From: Diorhabda sublineata
Lineage: Eukaryota; Arthropoda; Insecta; Coleoptera; Chrysomelidae
Direction of reading: 5' to 3'
Assembly: GCF_026230105.1 (NCBI RefSeq)
Contig: NC_079479.1
Coordinates: 14,581,734-14,645,733 of the forward strand
Length of the DNA: 64,000 nt
The translations under genes were made by a program, and so were the position numbers. This document shows positions 35,536 to 47,407 of the stretch, one piece after another (position 1 is the stretch's first letter; every line of letters begins with the position of its first letter). A model generated the notes under the pieces. It did not search any database. It was not told the origin of the DNA and saw only the letters and a list, made by a program, of their open reading frames with translations.

Positions 35536-38420
35536 AATGACTAAAAATATAAATGCTATGAACAAAGGAAATGTTAGATACTAGTCACGTGCCCGTCTAC
35601 AACCCACTTCAAAAACCTCCGATTTCCGTGAATTACTTATAATTAATATTATTATTGGAAAACCTGCTTTCTTTATATGTAAATATAATATATTCTTCAA
35701 AATCACTGCCTATTTTCGAGTTTAGTTAAACAGACTATTTAGAAATTTTGTTCAAGCTACAATACTATTTATTTCGCTAGAGCAATCAACTTAATTTGTT
35801 ACCAGACGAATCTATCATTATTCAACATAGCCTATGATGAAATGAACAAAGAAATTGAAATGACTCTACATGCAGTTAATATAACTAGAAATTTGTGGTC
35901 ATTGTTTTGGTCTTTAAAAGTAATAGTTTCAATATACATATAAAGCTCTTCCATTAAGCACACCGACGCAAATTGGTACAACTATAATTTTCTCTCCACA
36001 TATTACCATGCAGCATACAAATTACGTAAAATACGACCAAATACTCGACAATCTACTGAAATTGAATCCAACAAATTATCCAACTATACATTTTCCAGTA
36101 GGCATTCTAAAATTTCTGTTGTCACATACTATACTTATACACAGTATACACTGGTAAAGCTGTTGGTGTCAAAAACAAAACTTGTGAAAAAACCGCAAGT
36201 CTCGTAAGTAAGTTCTATGTAAAAAGTTGTGAGATTCATGTCCCACAAAGTCGGTTGATTTATTCAATCCCTACTTAACGGACCTTCTGTTTAAAGTTAT
36301 CACTTGATTAACTAATCTAACAACATCTTATAGTGACCACACCAACTCATCAATGCCCATTTTTTGAGTTCAAATTTTTGATTTTGAGAGTGAGTCGCTA
36401 GTGACCCCTTTTCGAACTTTGGAGCACGAATAACTCGAAAACTAGAAGGAATTCGGAAATAACTGCTGAGACAAATATATAGAGCATAACATTTTCTACA
36501 AAAAAGGTCTCAAGTCATTTTTTCGTTGGAGCCACTAATTCAGAGTAAATCTCCCTCAACGCCGAAAGCCAGAGCATCCGCTCGCGAATTCTGGTCAGTG
36601 TGGATTCCAGTCAATTTACGTTCCAGCAAATCCAACGAGAGATTTGTCGTTCGTGTTATCAATATTTTTATGAACTACTTCTTGGTTTCAAATGAACCAA
36701 CTTTTAAAAACGGCGATCCTGAACACTTCTTATTCTCTTCTTCGTTCTCGGTTGATTATTTCAATATTCACAGACTTATTACTAGTTTCTTCTCCTCAAA
36801 AATGTGGTTACTTATTTTGTGCTCTATAGTTTTGGCCTCGGATTTTTTTTAATTCTACGCAATTTTCGAGTTATTCGAGATTGAAAATAATTTTGAGCGT
36901 TTGTTTTTGTTAAGAGCTACTAGACTTATTCAGTATCCCAAAACTTCTCAGAATCTGGGAAATAAAAATCGCCCAATTCAGTCCAAAGTTTTAGCTTGAA
37001 ATTGCCTAATTTTCTATACTAAAAACACTTGTCAGGTAGAGGAACAGCTTTCACATGCTTTAGTGATTTTATTTTCACAAAGAGAGCATCTTGTCTGTGT
37101 GTTGACAGACTATCAGATGTAGTCCTTCTGAAGAGGTACATTACACAGAAGCTCTCTTGGATTCAGGTATTTTCGACTTAGTTCCTTATTTGTTTAAAAG
37201 ATACTGCGCCATCTCTATCCTAAAATAGAGATCCTTAAGCGGACAAGTCGATCGTCCAATTCAAAATTGGTGTATAACCATTTTTTACCTTCCTTGGCAA
37301 TCCTGTAATTGGAGATGTAGTTACCCATTTCATCCACACTCACATGTACGTGCTGCACATTTTGATTGCATGAGGCTGCTACACACACTACACACACTTT
37401 CATTTTGTCTTTCATTCAAAATATTCGGCATTTTTCCATGAGATCTACACCTCTACTCATGTACTAGTTTTGCTGGAGTAAAGAAATTATCAAAATAAAA
37501 TGAAAAACGCTAACCAGAGTATTATTTTTGTAAAACATTAGCGCTACTGATTCACCTAGACCTAAACTAGTTGTATTGGAAACTTCTGTATTTTTTTGTC
37601 CAAACCCAAGATTTATAGCCAAATCGTATGGTTGGGAAAAACTAATTGATACATTTAAAAGCACGTATAAATGTGAGCAGCTTTTGCTAATTGTGAAAAT
37701 TTGTTTGAACTAAATCATTGCTTGAATTTTCGTTTCGAATATCTACTCATTGTTTGTCTACGCTCCTCGATCTAATTAAGTCTCGAAATTGTACCCTTAG
37801 CTTAACAAAGATTCTCTTTACCTAATCAAAATATTTCTAGGCGACGTCTTTCGATATTTTTATAATTATGTAGTACAAAATGATTAACGAATTCATCCAT
37901 TTCTCCACTCTAGAAAGACGATGGCATTGTTTCCTGGTAAAACTCGAGGTCCTGATATCTCTAAAACTAGAATTTCTTGAAGATACCAACTTTTGTATGA
38001 AGATTATTATTAAATTTATCAAATAATATTTCAAAATGTAGTACTTTATGTTTAACAAATTTCCGAAAAAGGAATTCTTCAATAATTGATAGAAAAAACT
38101 TTTTTTGAGTGTAGATGCGGTAGCTTCTAATTCCACAGCACCTATTTATAGATGTAAATAAAGCCATTCAGTCGACGAAAAATGTTGAGATACAATCTGC
38201 AATCGCAACACTCTGCTGCGTTGTTCAATTACAGTACTATACTGTAACTATTGGAAATTGTTCGCTATAAGTTTCATTGAAATGCTTTGCAAGATATAAA
38301 ATAGTTCAACCATTTTGTTAGTTATAATTCTACAGCACGCGATAATTTCAAACTAAACAATAGGTGAATGGATGGAAGTAGACACAAATAATTTTTCATT
38401 CTGTAATTAGCAGATAATAC
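35536..38420. other. Nothing firmly recognised
   Basis: AT-rich sequence. A minus-strand TRCSLCENKITKACESCS near 37045-37100 is Cys-rich and recalls piggyBac C-terminal clusters, but it is isolated and I do not claim it. Palindromic or tandem structure was not seen. Confidence 0.35.
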
Positions 38421-38423
38421 AAA

Positions 38424-39105
38424 GTGAGTTTTATGTATGGAACGACTCAATTCTGTCGGAAACGGATTGTACGATTTTGGTAAATTTTTGTGTTGTTTCA
38501 TGGAGATCATCCTGTATATTTCTCGTTTTCCGGAATACTTGAAATACATGACAACTACAATAACAAATTTGAGGTTTCAATAAATTATTGAGTTCATTGA
38601 AACTCATAATGAATCGTTTATCTGAAAATGAGCGAATTGATATTTGAATGATATTAGGATATGGTGATAGGCGTAGAAGTCAACAAGAAACGTGTAATAA
38701 TGTATATCCTAACCGAAATTTCATAACAAGATCTATGTCAGTAAATTACTAAAAAATTTCAACGAAACTAGTAAAAGATTTATCCAAATCGGGGCGCATA
38801 AAAATTGCATTAACTGAAAATAAATCTTTAGATGTTTGTTAGAAGACGATCCATACTTGAGTACTAGACAAGAGAGGGAGAGAAATTCTTCATTGTCAAA
38901 AAATTGTTACAATTTGTAGACAAATGAGAATTTTACGTGATAATAAATTGATTCAAGAGTTTGCAGTCCTAATGATCAAAATAAAATCAATTTTTTTAAG
39001 TAATGTTATGTTTTGCGATCCCCAAAAGTGAATGTATGGGCTGGAATGATTGCACAAGCCGTTTCTAAGATAATTGAGGCGTTCTATGTATAAAACTCAC
39101 TCTGT
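38424..39105 (+). mobile_element. Internally deleted DD41D-like mariner with inverted ends
   Basis: The left segment 38424-38470 (GTGAGTTTTATGTATGGAAC) is the diverged complement of 39057-39105. Between them, from 38611, is a broken transposase: MNRLSENERIDI, GYGDRRRSQQETCNNVYPNR, KLVKDLSKSGR, VMFCD-like with the first catalytic Asp near 39015, and KVNVWAGMIAQ, where it runs straight into the right repeat. The catalytic C-terminal half is deleted. Related to 13865-14650 and 31640-31915. Confidence 0.66.
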
Positions 39106-39318
39106 ATACTCAAAAGAATATATATGAAACACTATATAGGCAGGAGGCTATAAAAATTTGAAATTATCCCAACTAAATGGGAGGCTATCATTTCCGCAGT
39201 TCCAGCTTTGGCGCCCTCTATAAAATGATGTTGAAGAAATGAAATTTTTATTATCAAAAAAAATAAACAAAAAGTTTTATATCAAATTATAATAATGAAA
39301 TCGAGAGGATTAAATATA

Positions 39319-41311
39319 CAGTGCTTTTCAGATAAAAGTATCCACCTTTAATAACTTTTGTAATACTGGTATTTAGAAAAAATCCAAAAACACGTCAATT
39401 TATGTTGGAAGGGGCAAGCATTATGGCTTATTTAAACTTACTGGAAAAGCCACCCCCTCACCCCTAGCAGCATCCCCTTTATTTTTTTAAATTACTTTTC
39501 ATATTTTTTATGTAAAATTTGGATACTCCTCTTTGAGCTGATTTCAAAAATGTATACTTGTAGGTTAAAGTGGTTAGTTTATGAGATAAACAATTTTTCT
39601 TTTAAGAGCACAAATTTTACTTATTATTTACTTTCACCTTATTTGCCTGTACTAAAATGGGTTGTACAACAGTTCAAACTCTTTAATCTTTTTAACTGTG
39701 CTATTCATTATGAAGTTACAATAAGTGTTCAAAATGAGTACCATTCACTTCCATACAATGGTATAATCTATTTTGAAATGCCTCTCTGACATTGCTTAAT
39801 ACGGCTGGATTTAATTGTCGACATTCATTTTCTATCCTCTCTCGTAAATCATCCAGAGATTCTGGTTGGGTAGCATAAACTTTTGTTTTTAAATACCCCC
39901 ATAAAAAGAAGTCTAGGGGTGTTAAATCCGCTGACCTAGGTGGCCACTCCATCATCTGCCCCCTTCTACCTATCCAACGAGCGGGGAATGTTTCATTTAA
40001 AAATTGTCGGACAGGCATAGCATAGTGTGGGGGAGCTCCGTCTTGTTGAAATACCAGTAAATCTTCGGAAAGGTTATCATCATTTTCTATTATTGTTGTA
40101 ATACGTGGGTCAACCCCTTCCCTGAGTAACTCAAGATATGATTCACCATTTAAATTTCGTTGATGAAGAAAGGTCCGACAATGTGGTCACCTAGGATACC
40201 ACACCAAACGTTTAACTTTTGGGGATGTTGTGTATGGAATTCACGCATAATATGTGGATCACTTTCAGCCCAATATCTACAATTATGCCTACTTACTAAG
40301 CCATTTAATGACCATGAGCATTCATCAGAAAAGCAAATATTGTTTAACAATTGTGGATTGTTATTGATAATTTGCGTCATTGATTCGCAAAACTCTAGAC
40401 GACGATCAAAATCATCTTCATTCAACTCGTGCACCAACTTAACTTTGTATGGGTGGTACTTGAATTTATGTAGAGCTCGGAAAACTGTAGAAGATGAAAC
40501 ACCGATCGCTCTACTTATTGTTGACAACGATTGGGGTTGTTGAGCCTCTAAGCTGACTTGCCCTAAAATTGCCACTTGGATTGCTTCGTTATTTACGAGA
40601 CCTTCTCGCTTATGCACTTTATTGCAAACAGACCCTGTTGTGGTAAATTTCTCCATCAGTTGAATTACATACTTATGACTTGCATGTCTTCCGTCATGTA
40701 ATTCGTTAAATATTCTAGCAGCAGCTCTTGCACAATTATTATTTTGGTAGTATAAACCTACAATTTCAATTCTTTCTTGCAAAGAGTAAACCATTTCAGA
40801 GAAACAAAATAAATAATGTATCAAATTACACTATCAATAGTGACTACAAATTCTAGTTGACAATGTCAAACTTTAATAAAAAGTAGAGTTTTTTGTTGTT
40901 TGGATTTTTTAAGTAGAATAAATAGCACAGTTAAAAAGATTAAAGAGTTTGAACTGTTGTACAACCCATTTTAGTACAGGCAAATAAGGTGAAAGTAAAT
41001 AATAAGTAAAATTTGTGCTCTTAAAAGAAAAATTGTTTATCTCATAAACTAACCACTTTAACCTACAAGTATTATACATTTTTGAAATCAGCTCAAAGAG
41101 GAGTATCCAAATTTTACATAAAAAAAATATGAAAAGTAATTTAGGGAATAAAGGGGATGCTGCTAGGGGTGAGGGGGTGGCTTTTCCAGTAAGTTTAAAT
41201 AAGCCATAATGCTTGCCCCTTCCAACATAAATTGACGTGTTTTTGGATTTTTTCTAAATACCAGTATTACAAAAGTTATTAAAGGTGGTTACTTTTATCT
41301 GAAAAGCACTG
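39319..41311 (-). mobile_element. Mariner with ~390-bp inverted repeats, copy 2 (full length)
   Basis: Both ends read CAGTGCTTTTCAGATAAAAG inward, with TA on each side (39317-39318 and 41312-41313). The two arms are 39319-39705 and 40921-41311, almost perfect complements over about 390 bp apart from a few changes (for example near 39412-39420, 39528 and 41143). The transposase lies between them on the minus strand. Total length is 1,993 bp. The near-identity to copy 1 at 16273-17833 shows recent movement of the family. Confidence 0.94.
39716..40794 (-). pseudogene. DD41D-like mariner transposase, copy 2 (one frameshift)
   Basis: Start MVYSLQERIEIVGLYYQNNN at 40794. The N-terminal part has two helix-turn-helix regions; the second contains STISRAIGVSSSTVFRALHK (deleted in copy 1). 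The catalytic domain follows: ICFSDECSWSLNG (first Asp), LNVWCGILGDHIVGPFFIN. Just after this, near 40158, one G present in copy 1 is missing and the frame shifts. In the new frame come the second Asp (QQDGAPPHYA, split by the frame limits), then EWPPRSADLTPLDFFLWGYL with the third Asp, where copy 1 has SPD and this has SAD. Stop at 39716 after HFEHLL. About 350 residues overall. The lesion should inactivate it. Confidence 0.9.
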
Positions 41312-41313
41312 TA

Positions 41314-42179
41314 CATATAATTACGCGTCATTTTTTACCCCTATAAGTAGTCATCCCTTAAGAATAAAGTTTGAAATACCTCCAGTAATAAGGGATGACA
41401 TGATGGAGATAATTATACAATTGACAGGTATCTACAGAATTGCGAACTCAAATTCAAATCTGTCTTTCTGGTTTAAAAACAAGATATAATTTGAAATTGG
41501 AACATGATATTGATTGATATTGACTAATTGATTCAATATCTTGCTTGAATTTTGAATAATATTGAAGATTATCCTTTGAAACCCGATATTCTGTACAGCA
41601 CTGATGCGTTAAATAATTGCAGTGATAACAGGAGAGAAAATGCCTTGACCATGTACGTTGTTATTTTAAATCACCTGAACGTGATATTATCGGGTGCTGG
41701 GCGTTGTAGGAGAACGCACTCTCAGCCCATTACTGGTTAATGTTTGGCAATTAATTCGGGCATTTCACAACTAAATCTGAAATATGGTTCATTGTGCAGC
41801 ATCTGCTCATGGGCAGAGAAACTTTTAGGGGTTACTTAATCCACATTAATGGTATGGACTCTATTATATACCAACCGCCGTATTTATAAACAAAAAACGT
41901 GCAGCGCGTTATTCATACAGAGTGGGAAATTGGTTTTTTGCTTATGAATGGCGTTACTGACGCCATACAAGTTCAAAACAATGAAAAAACGTAAAATTTC
42001 CTCCTAATATCCCTCGTTCCTGAGATATAGGCTGAAATTGACTTTGACTAATTCTACACTACTATCTAGAGGCGGCTCGTGCCTAATGGTTAACAATCCG
42101 TAACTTTTATAGGGACAACCTCTACAATCTAAAGATATCAAATTTTTAACAAGTTTTTCTTTGTTCAACTAAAAGGTGG
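41314..42179. other. Nothing recognised
   Basis: AT-rich sequence with no recognised family; a GC-richer patch near 41690-41730 has no clear reading frame. Confidence 0.4.
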
Positions 42180-42895
42180 TGTCGATTGGTAGGGCTGGAC
42201 GTCAATCCAAATAAGAAAAAACTCAACCTCAAGCCCATCAATCTAGAAGGGCAAGTGAACGAGTGGAAAACAGAGGAGTAATATAATGGACTCACACCAG
42301 ATAATAAACTTCCCTGGAACAAAAGAGATAATCACTAAAGCCACAAAATCACAAATAGTGTGCAGAAACTTCGCCGGGAGAAATTGGGGTTGTAGCTCAA
42401 AGATCCCACCGAGGATGTTCACGGCGATTGTGAAACCAATTATCACATATAGCAATGGTTAGAGGTGCTAGTACTAGTCTGAATATCATGAGAAACAATA
42501 CCAAGCTGTAGAAGTAAGTTGAATTATAGCACCATACAAGAAATGAACAAAAATGCCATTAAATGGTATTCGGATGGATCTAAAACAACAGACAGAACAG
42601 GAATAGGAGTATACTGGATCAGGAGATCATCACCTTGTCCGATAGCCAAGCAGCCATCAGAGCTTCAAGCACCAATATCATAAAATCCAAGCTCGTTGAT
42701 GATTGCCTAGAAAAATTCAAGTGAAGGGAAATGGAATAGCTGATAAGCTCACAAAAGCTCGGGCAGACAATCCCATAATGGTACCTGAACCTTTCTGTGG
42801 TATCAGCTACAGAAAAATGGAAAAAGCACAAGAAAAAAGGTCGTTAGTAGCGAAACTGATCATTGGGATAACCTACAGGAGCTGAGATAGGCAAA
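42180..42895 (+). pseudogene. LINE C-terminal RT and RNase H remnant (R1/I-like)
   Basis: Plus strand: LDVNPNKKKLNLKPINLEGQ, LTPDNKLPWNKEIITKA, VCRNFAGRNWGCSSKIPPRM and FTAIVKPIITYSNG (42190-42455) form the RT thumb. Then KWYSDGSKTTDRTGIGVYW-type sequence near 42570-42620 matches the start of an RNase H domain, with its first Asp in Y-S-D-G-S, which would degrade RNA in the hybrid. The end is KGNGIADKLTKARADNPIMV and PEPFCGIS at 42725-42800, typical of R1/I-group RNase H tails. Frame changes and a deletion in the middle of RNase H make it a relic. Confidence 0.7.
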
Positions 42896-43129
42896 GACTT
42901 CTCTGGAAAATTAAAACCAGATAAGATCTGTTGATTGTGTCATATTTGCAGACAATGCAGCGTATAGATTTTGTTCCACTGAGGAGAAACTTCTATCCAG
43001 GCTCTCTTTGATGTGTGGGAGATTTAGGAACTTCAGAGCACTACACCTGAGAGCGTATTGAATAGAAGACGAAGATCTCTGGGTTGCAGTAGATATGATA
43101 CCTGAAACCATTTATTATTTTATTTCAAA

Positions 43130-43950
43130 AAAAGCTGGTTAACGACATTCTCCATGACCTTTGTAATGGCTAGGACAAATGCAATCGGACGGTAATTGTT
43201 GGGAACCGTCTTTCTTCTTGTTTTGGTATGGATTGAACTCTAGAAAGTTCCCAATCTACAGAGAAGGGACATATTTCATCTGATAGTTAGTTAATTCAGC
43301 TGCGATTGGTGATATTCCATCGGGGGTAGTGGCTTCGAGAGATTTCTAGTTAATTTGCTGTAATTAGTTTGTGAACTAATGTTGCGATGTACAGATCACC
43401 GTCTAATGTTAGGAACAGGTCTAAGAGGCTCCATCTCGATCGGGTACTCTGGTTAGTTCATTAAATCCGTGACTGTTGGCAAAATCTTCAGCTTCTCGTC
43501 CCTTATCATCTGATGTAAAAATTCATCCAGCTGACATGTTGAACATTAAAGAAACCATCGGTAACAATAGCTACGTTTGGATGGTATGATTACAGGTAAT
43601 CGATTTCATCGGCAAGGTTTGAAAATAACTACCTGATGCAAAAATCTCTAGGAGGTCTGTATAGGAAGCAAATAATGTTCTTTGAATCGTTGTTTTATGT
43701 TTCATAACATCGAATTCTAAAGTTTTAGGATTCTCTTCCCGTTAGCAGGATATGTCGTCTCTAATGAAGACGGATGAGTGAGTCGTATCCAGGATATAAA
43801 AGGTGAACATTGGATATTGTTGATTTTACCCACGTTTCTGCTAGAACCAGAATTTGAGGTTTCCTCAACCTTCGTGTTGAGATTTCGTATATTGTGAAAC
43901 ATACCTTGATGATATTTTTGTCTAATAGACCCTCCAGACCACCCTTCAAC
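43130..43950 (-). pseudogene. LINE endonuclease/RT remnant, head to head with the previous LINE
   Basis: Minus strand. From 43910: KVCFTIYEISTRRLRKPQIL, then LAETWVKSTISNVHLLYPGY (E-T-W is the conserved apurinic-endonuclease motif of LINE endonucleases, which nick the target site). Next come degraded endonuclease parts down to 43430, then KTVPNNYRPIAFVLAITKVM near 43140-43210, the N-Y-R-P-I-x block at the start of the RT. Endonuclease and RT are joined by a deletion. Stops throughout. Jockey-like. Confidence 0.64.
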
Positions 43951-44359
43951 TGGTGATTCGAACGGGAGGCTATTTCAACTCCTGGAAATTGTCATCATAT
44001 TTTTTTACCACCATGGAAACCGGAGGTATCGTCAAAGCGTTGAAACTTGGAGTTCTTAGGGGAAATTCACTTCGCTTGGATCCGATCCACATCTACCACA
44101 TGGTAGATGCTAGATGTCAGAATAGAATTTATCATTGTTAAGATTGGAAAGTAATTTTCAAAGAAACACGCATCAAACGAACTCAATCACAACAAGAACA
44201 TTCTCTGAAGCAATTTTCGTTTTTTTAATAACATTGCATCTGAATTCAGGATCTTATAGCTTTATAAACACAACTGTAAGTGGGTTTTCTATACCATCTC
44301 GCTTTTATGCTATTATTGATTTCATATAGTGATATAAAATGAAAATTTCATGATGGATC

Positions 44360-44585
44360 ATAGAGAAAACGAGAGATGCCGTCATAGACAACACAGAACT
44401 CATAACAGGTAGTGGACATAATCATAGATATCATAGAACAGTTGACAGATGGTGGAAATGACAGATGACACATGATGATTGTGATCATAGACAGCACACT
44501 CGAGAAATGGCGAACATGTTCATAGGTATCACAGAACAGTTGACAGATGATATGCAAGATGACAGACACGCCCAATTCTTTTGAC
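44360..44585. repeat. Two-unit tandem repeat, about 100 bp
   Basis: CATAGATATCATAGAACAGT at 44423 recurs as CATAGGTATCACAGAACAGT at 44521, and CATAGACAACAC at 44383 as CATAGACAGCAC at 44486. The tract is rich in short CATAG and GACAGATG words, suggesting growth from a smaller unit. Confidence 0.65.
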
Positions 44586-44589
44586 ATAC

Positions 44590-45767
44590 CTTCGTTCTAG
44601 AACTCAAATTGCTTTTATACATACTTTTAATATAGATGCTTCCATTTCATAACCACCATTTTGTGTAAAAATATCCTAAAATTTGAAGTATTATGTTTTA
44701 TTCTAAAATTGTTTTATTACTGAATAAGCGATACTATTTCACAGAAAAGATGTTATAAAAATTTCAATATTATCGATAATTTGATGCATGTGTGAAGCAT
44801 CATTCATCTTTTATCCAAATTACATATCAATACAACGTTATCGTCCTCAAAATATTCATCAATGTCGACTTTCTCATAAATTTTTTCCGATCGAATCCAA
44901 TTTTTACTTTCTATAATCGGCAATTATCTTCTCTTGTATAGCCAAGAATTTATATACTAGTCGATTATTAACCTGAACAGAAAGTAGAGAAGGCCAAATA
45001 TTTTCCGAACAATTTTTCTTTTTTATTTTCCGAGTGTCGCTCTGGGCCGAGATAAGGTTGAAAGATCGAATTCTCCCAAATACCCGAAAAGTCTTATCTA
45101 AAGTAGGTCGAAGTTTGCCCGAGTTTTGGGTACTTAACATTTTAACATGAATAGGAACGTGAAATATATAATAGGTATTTTCATGATTTTACAGGGTGTT
45201 CCGGGACTTGATGCCAGAAATTCAAGAATGATTACATGACGTGAAAATTATAAATATTTAAAATTGCGGAATCAGAACTTCTACAGAGACAAACCGTACA
45301 ATATAAAGATTACAAAAATGTATTTTTCGATGTTTCTACAAAAACAGAATTCCTTGTTAAATTCGACAAAATTTATGGCTTAGAAGGTACGTAGATTTTT
45401 AAATCGTTGTATATGCCAAGAAAACCGTTCGCCATAAAGAGACATTCTGAAAAAAATTACCACAAATTGTAATTATTTATTAAAAATGTCCAATTTATTT
45501 GTTTATTTAAGCTAAAATTTCAGGTCTTTTTACCCGACCATGGTATGAAAAAGGCCTCTAGATCAAGTTCTTAAAAATGTCTATTTTGTTTCCGTTTACA
45601 TCAAAAGTTGCCATCTTGTTTTTAATTTAAATATAATAGAGCTAAAGATTTAATTATTATCCAAATAAAAAATAGAAAAACCCTCCCTCATAATCCTTGC
45701 TACTGAACTAAAAAAAAGGTTAAGTACTCACAATTTTTTTCCAATTCAACTTCACCTCTTACCATAT
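44590..45767. other. No gene; possible TE end near 45194
   Basis: AT-rich. ACAGGGTGTTCCGGGACTTG at about 45194 is the type of sequence found at ends of several insect elements, but no partner end was found. Confidence 0.3.
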
Positions 45768-46286
45768 TGTTACGAACTCATCTCCGCCCTGGAGCCGGCC
45801 CTGCTTGGATATTGTATAATTCTAAACTTCGGCGAAGGCATTGTCTTGGATAAAATACGCGGAATTCGTTTTATCTTTGTTTTTATAGCTAGTGGTTTAT
45901 TTACATTGTTTCTCTTGATTAATTTCTAGAATGGTCTATTTATCTATTTGCTTTGTTTCTTTATATTTCTAGAACCGCCTCTGGATTTCTGTGTGTTGAG
46001 TACATTCATATAAATCGCACATGGATGTACATAAGTAATCAATTTTATGGTATTCTAATTTATAGGTCGTACATAATGCTTTGTGTCGAAAATCTAGATG
46101 AGAATAATCTATTTAAACTAAAATTATTGACTTTTCTTACTTGCTACCTGTTTTTAAGTTCGTTGACACTCTGTATGATAACGCAAGCATCGCTTTCGTT
46201 AGGTAGAAACACTTTTTTCTCAGTTCGATAAAGTCGATTTGTCTGACAGACGCACATTAATCAGAGTTAAAATTGAATTAAATATT

Positions 46287-46379
<93 letters not shown>

Positions 46380-46605
46380 ATAGCGCAGTTTGGTCAGTTT
46401 ATAATAAATAGTCGTAGTGAATAGTGCGAATTAGCGAAGTAGTTAAAGAATTTAAATAAATTATTCAAGTGTCTCAAGTAATAGTGATAAGTGACTTATT
46501 ATAAGTTAGTGTAGTGCATAGTATTTGAATAAATTGAGAACTTAAGAGACAGTGTGTACTAATTCACCGCGAAATCGTTAGAATAAATAAAAGAAACATT
46601 ATAAT
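45768..46605 (+). repeat. LTR-like segment 2 with an internal TA expansion
   Basis: Starts TGTTACGAACTCATC, then GAGCCGGCCCTGC, a pyrimidine-rich middle (TTGATTAATTTCTAGAATGG) and the same 3' part as segment 1 (TATTATAAGTTAG near 46500). An 86-bp TA tract lies where segment 1 has only a short TATA-like run. No gag-pol coding follows on either side, so it is best read as a solo LTR or a fragment. Confidence 0.5.
46290..46375. repeat. Microsatellite (TA)n
   Basis: About 86 bp of uninterrupted TA inside the LTR-like segment 45768-46605. Confidence 0.97.
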
Positions 46606-47404
46606 AGATTATTATTTTTGACGGTAGAAACTTGATTTGACAAAAATCGCATTGTTTCCATATGTTTATTCAGCTAGTGATACTTCCTGCTTCACTTTAT
46701 ACTTCACTTCACTTCACTGTTTATATATCATTTCATAATTTGTCTGAAAAAATATGATGAAGTACGATCATAAAATTACGGATTGTTTCTATTTGACAAA
46801 AAAATCATCATAAGTTATTAGGCTCTTTCAATGTTCATGCATTTTTTTGTGAACATTATCAATACATTTGAAAATGAGAATGTCATTACTAAATCCACAC
46901 TAAAATCACATAAATATGTTTGTTAACATAATTTTTATTGTGTGGACTCCCATATCATTCACGACAATCGATTACCGCAAGTGATATGAAGTGAAATGGT
47001 TATTCACGTTCCAGAATATCAAAACAGAATGACGATATTTTAAAACAATATGTCTACATTATTGTATACATCTCGTTCTATCATCCACAATATATACTCT
47101 AGCATTGTTCAGTGCACACATTGCCACTTAACAAGTATGTGTGCTTACAAATGCTGACAAGCATTCTTTTGCCACGTGCCCCTATTATAGTTTATTTCTA
47201 CTTACCAACACGATTAGATGTGGAAATTTTTTTTGGAATATAGTAGCGTGAAAAAATCGGTATTGGAACAGTTAATTGTTCAATGAGTGGGTAATAGTGG
47301 CTATTACTATAAGGATGATTGGTGGTGGTGTAGTTCATTCAAGTGATTCAAGTTTATAGCCTTTATTCGTGAATGGAATGCTAGGAATGTTAGCAAAAAT
47401 ATTT
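46606..47404. other. Nothing recognised
   Basis: AT-rich; the only structure is a short CACTTTATACTTCACTTCACTTCACT run near 46695-46720. Confidence 0.4.
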
Positions 47405-47407
47405 ATT

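Noticed and set aside
37030..37110. Minus-strand Cys-rich TRCSLCENKITKACESCS, possible piggyBac tail
   Set aside because: Too short and isolated; no piggyBac catalytic parts or ends were seen around it.
40160..40543. 127-residue plus-strand open frame
   Set aside because: Shadow of the minus-strand mariner transposase in copy 2.
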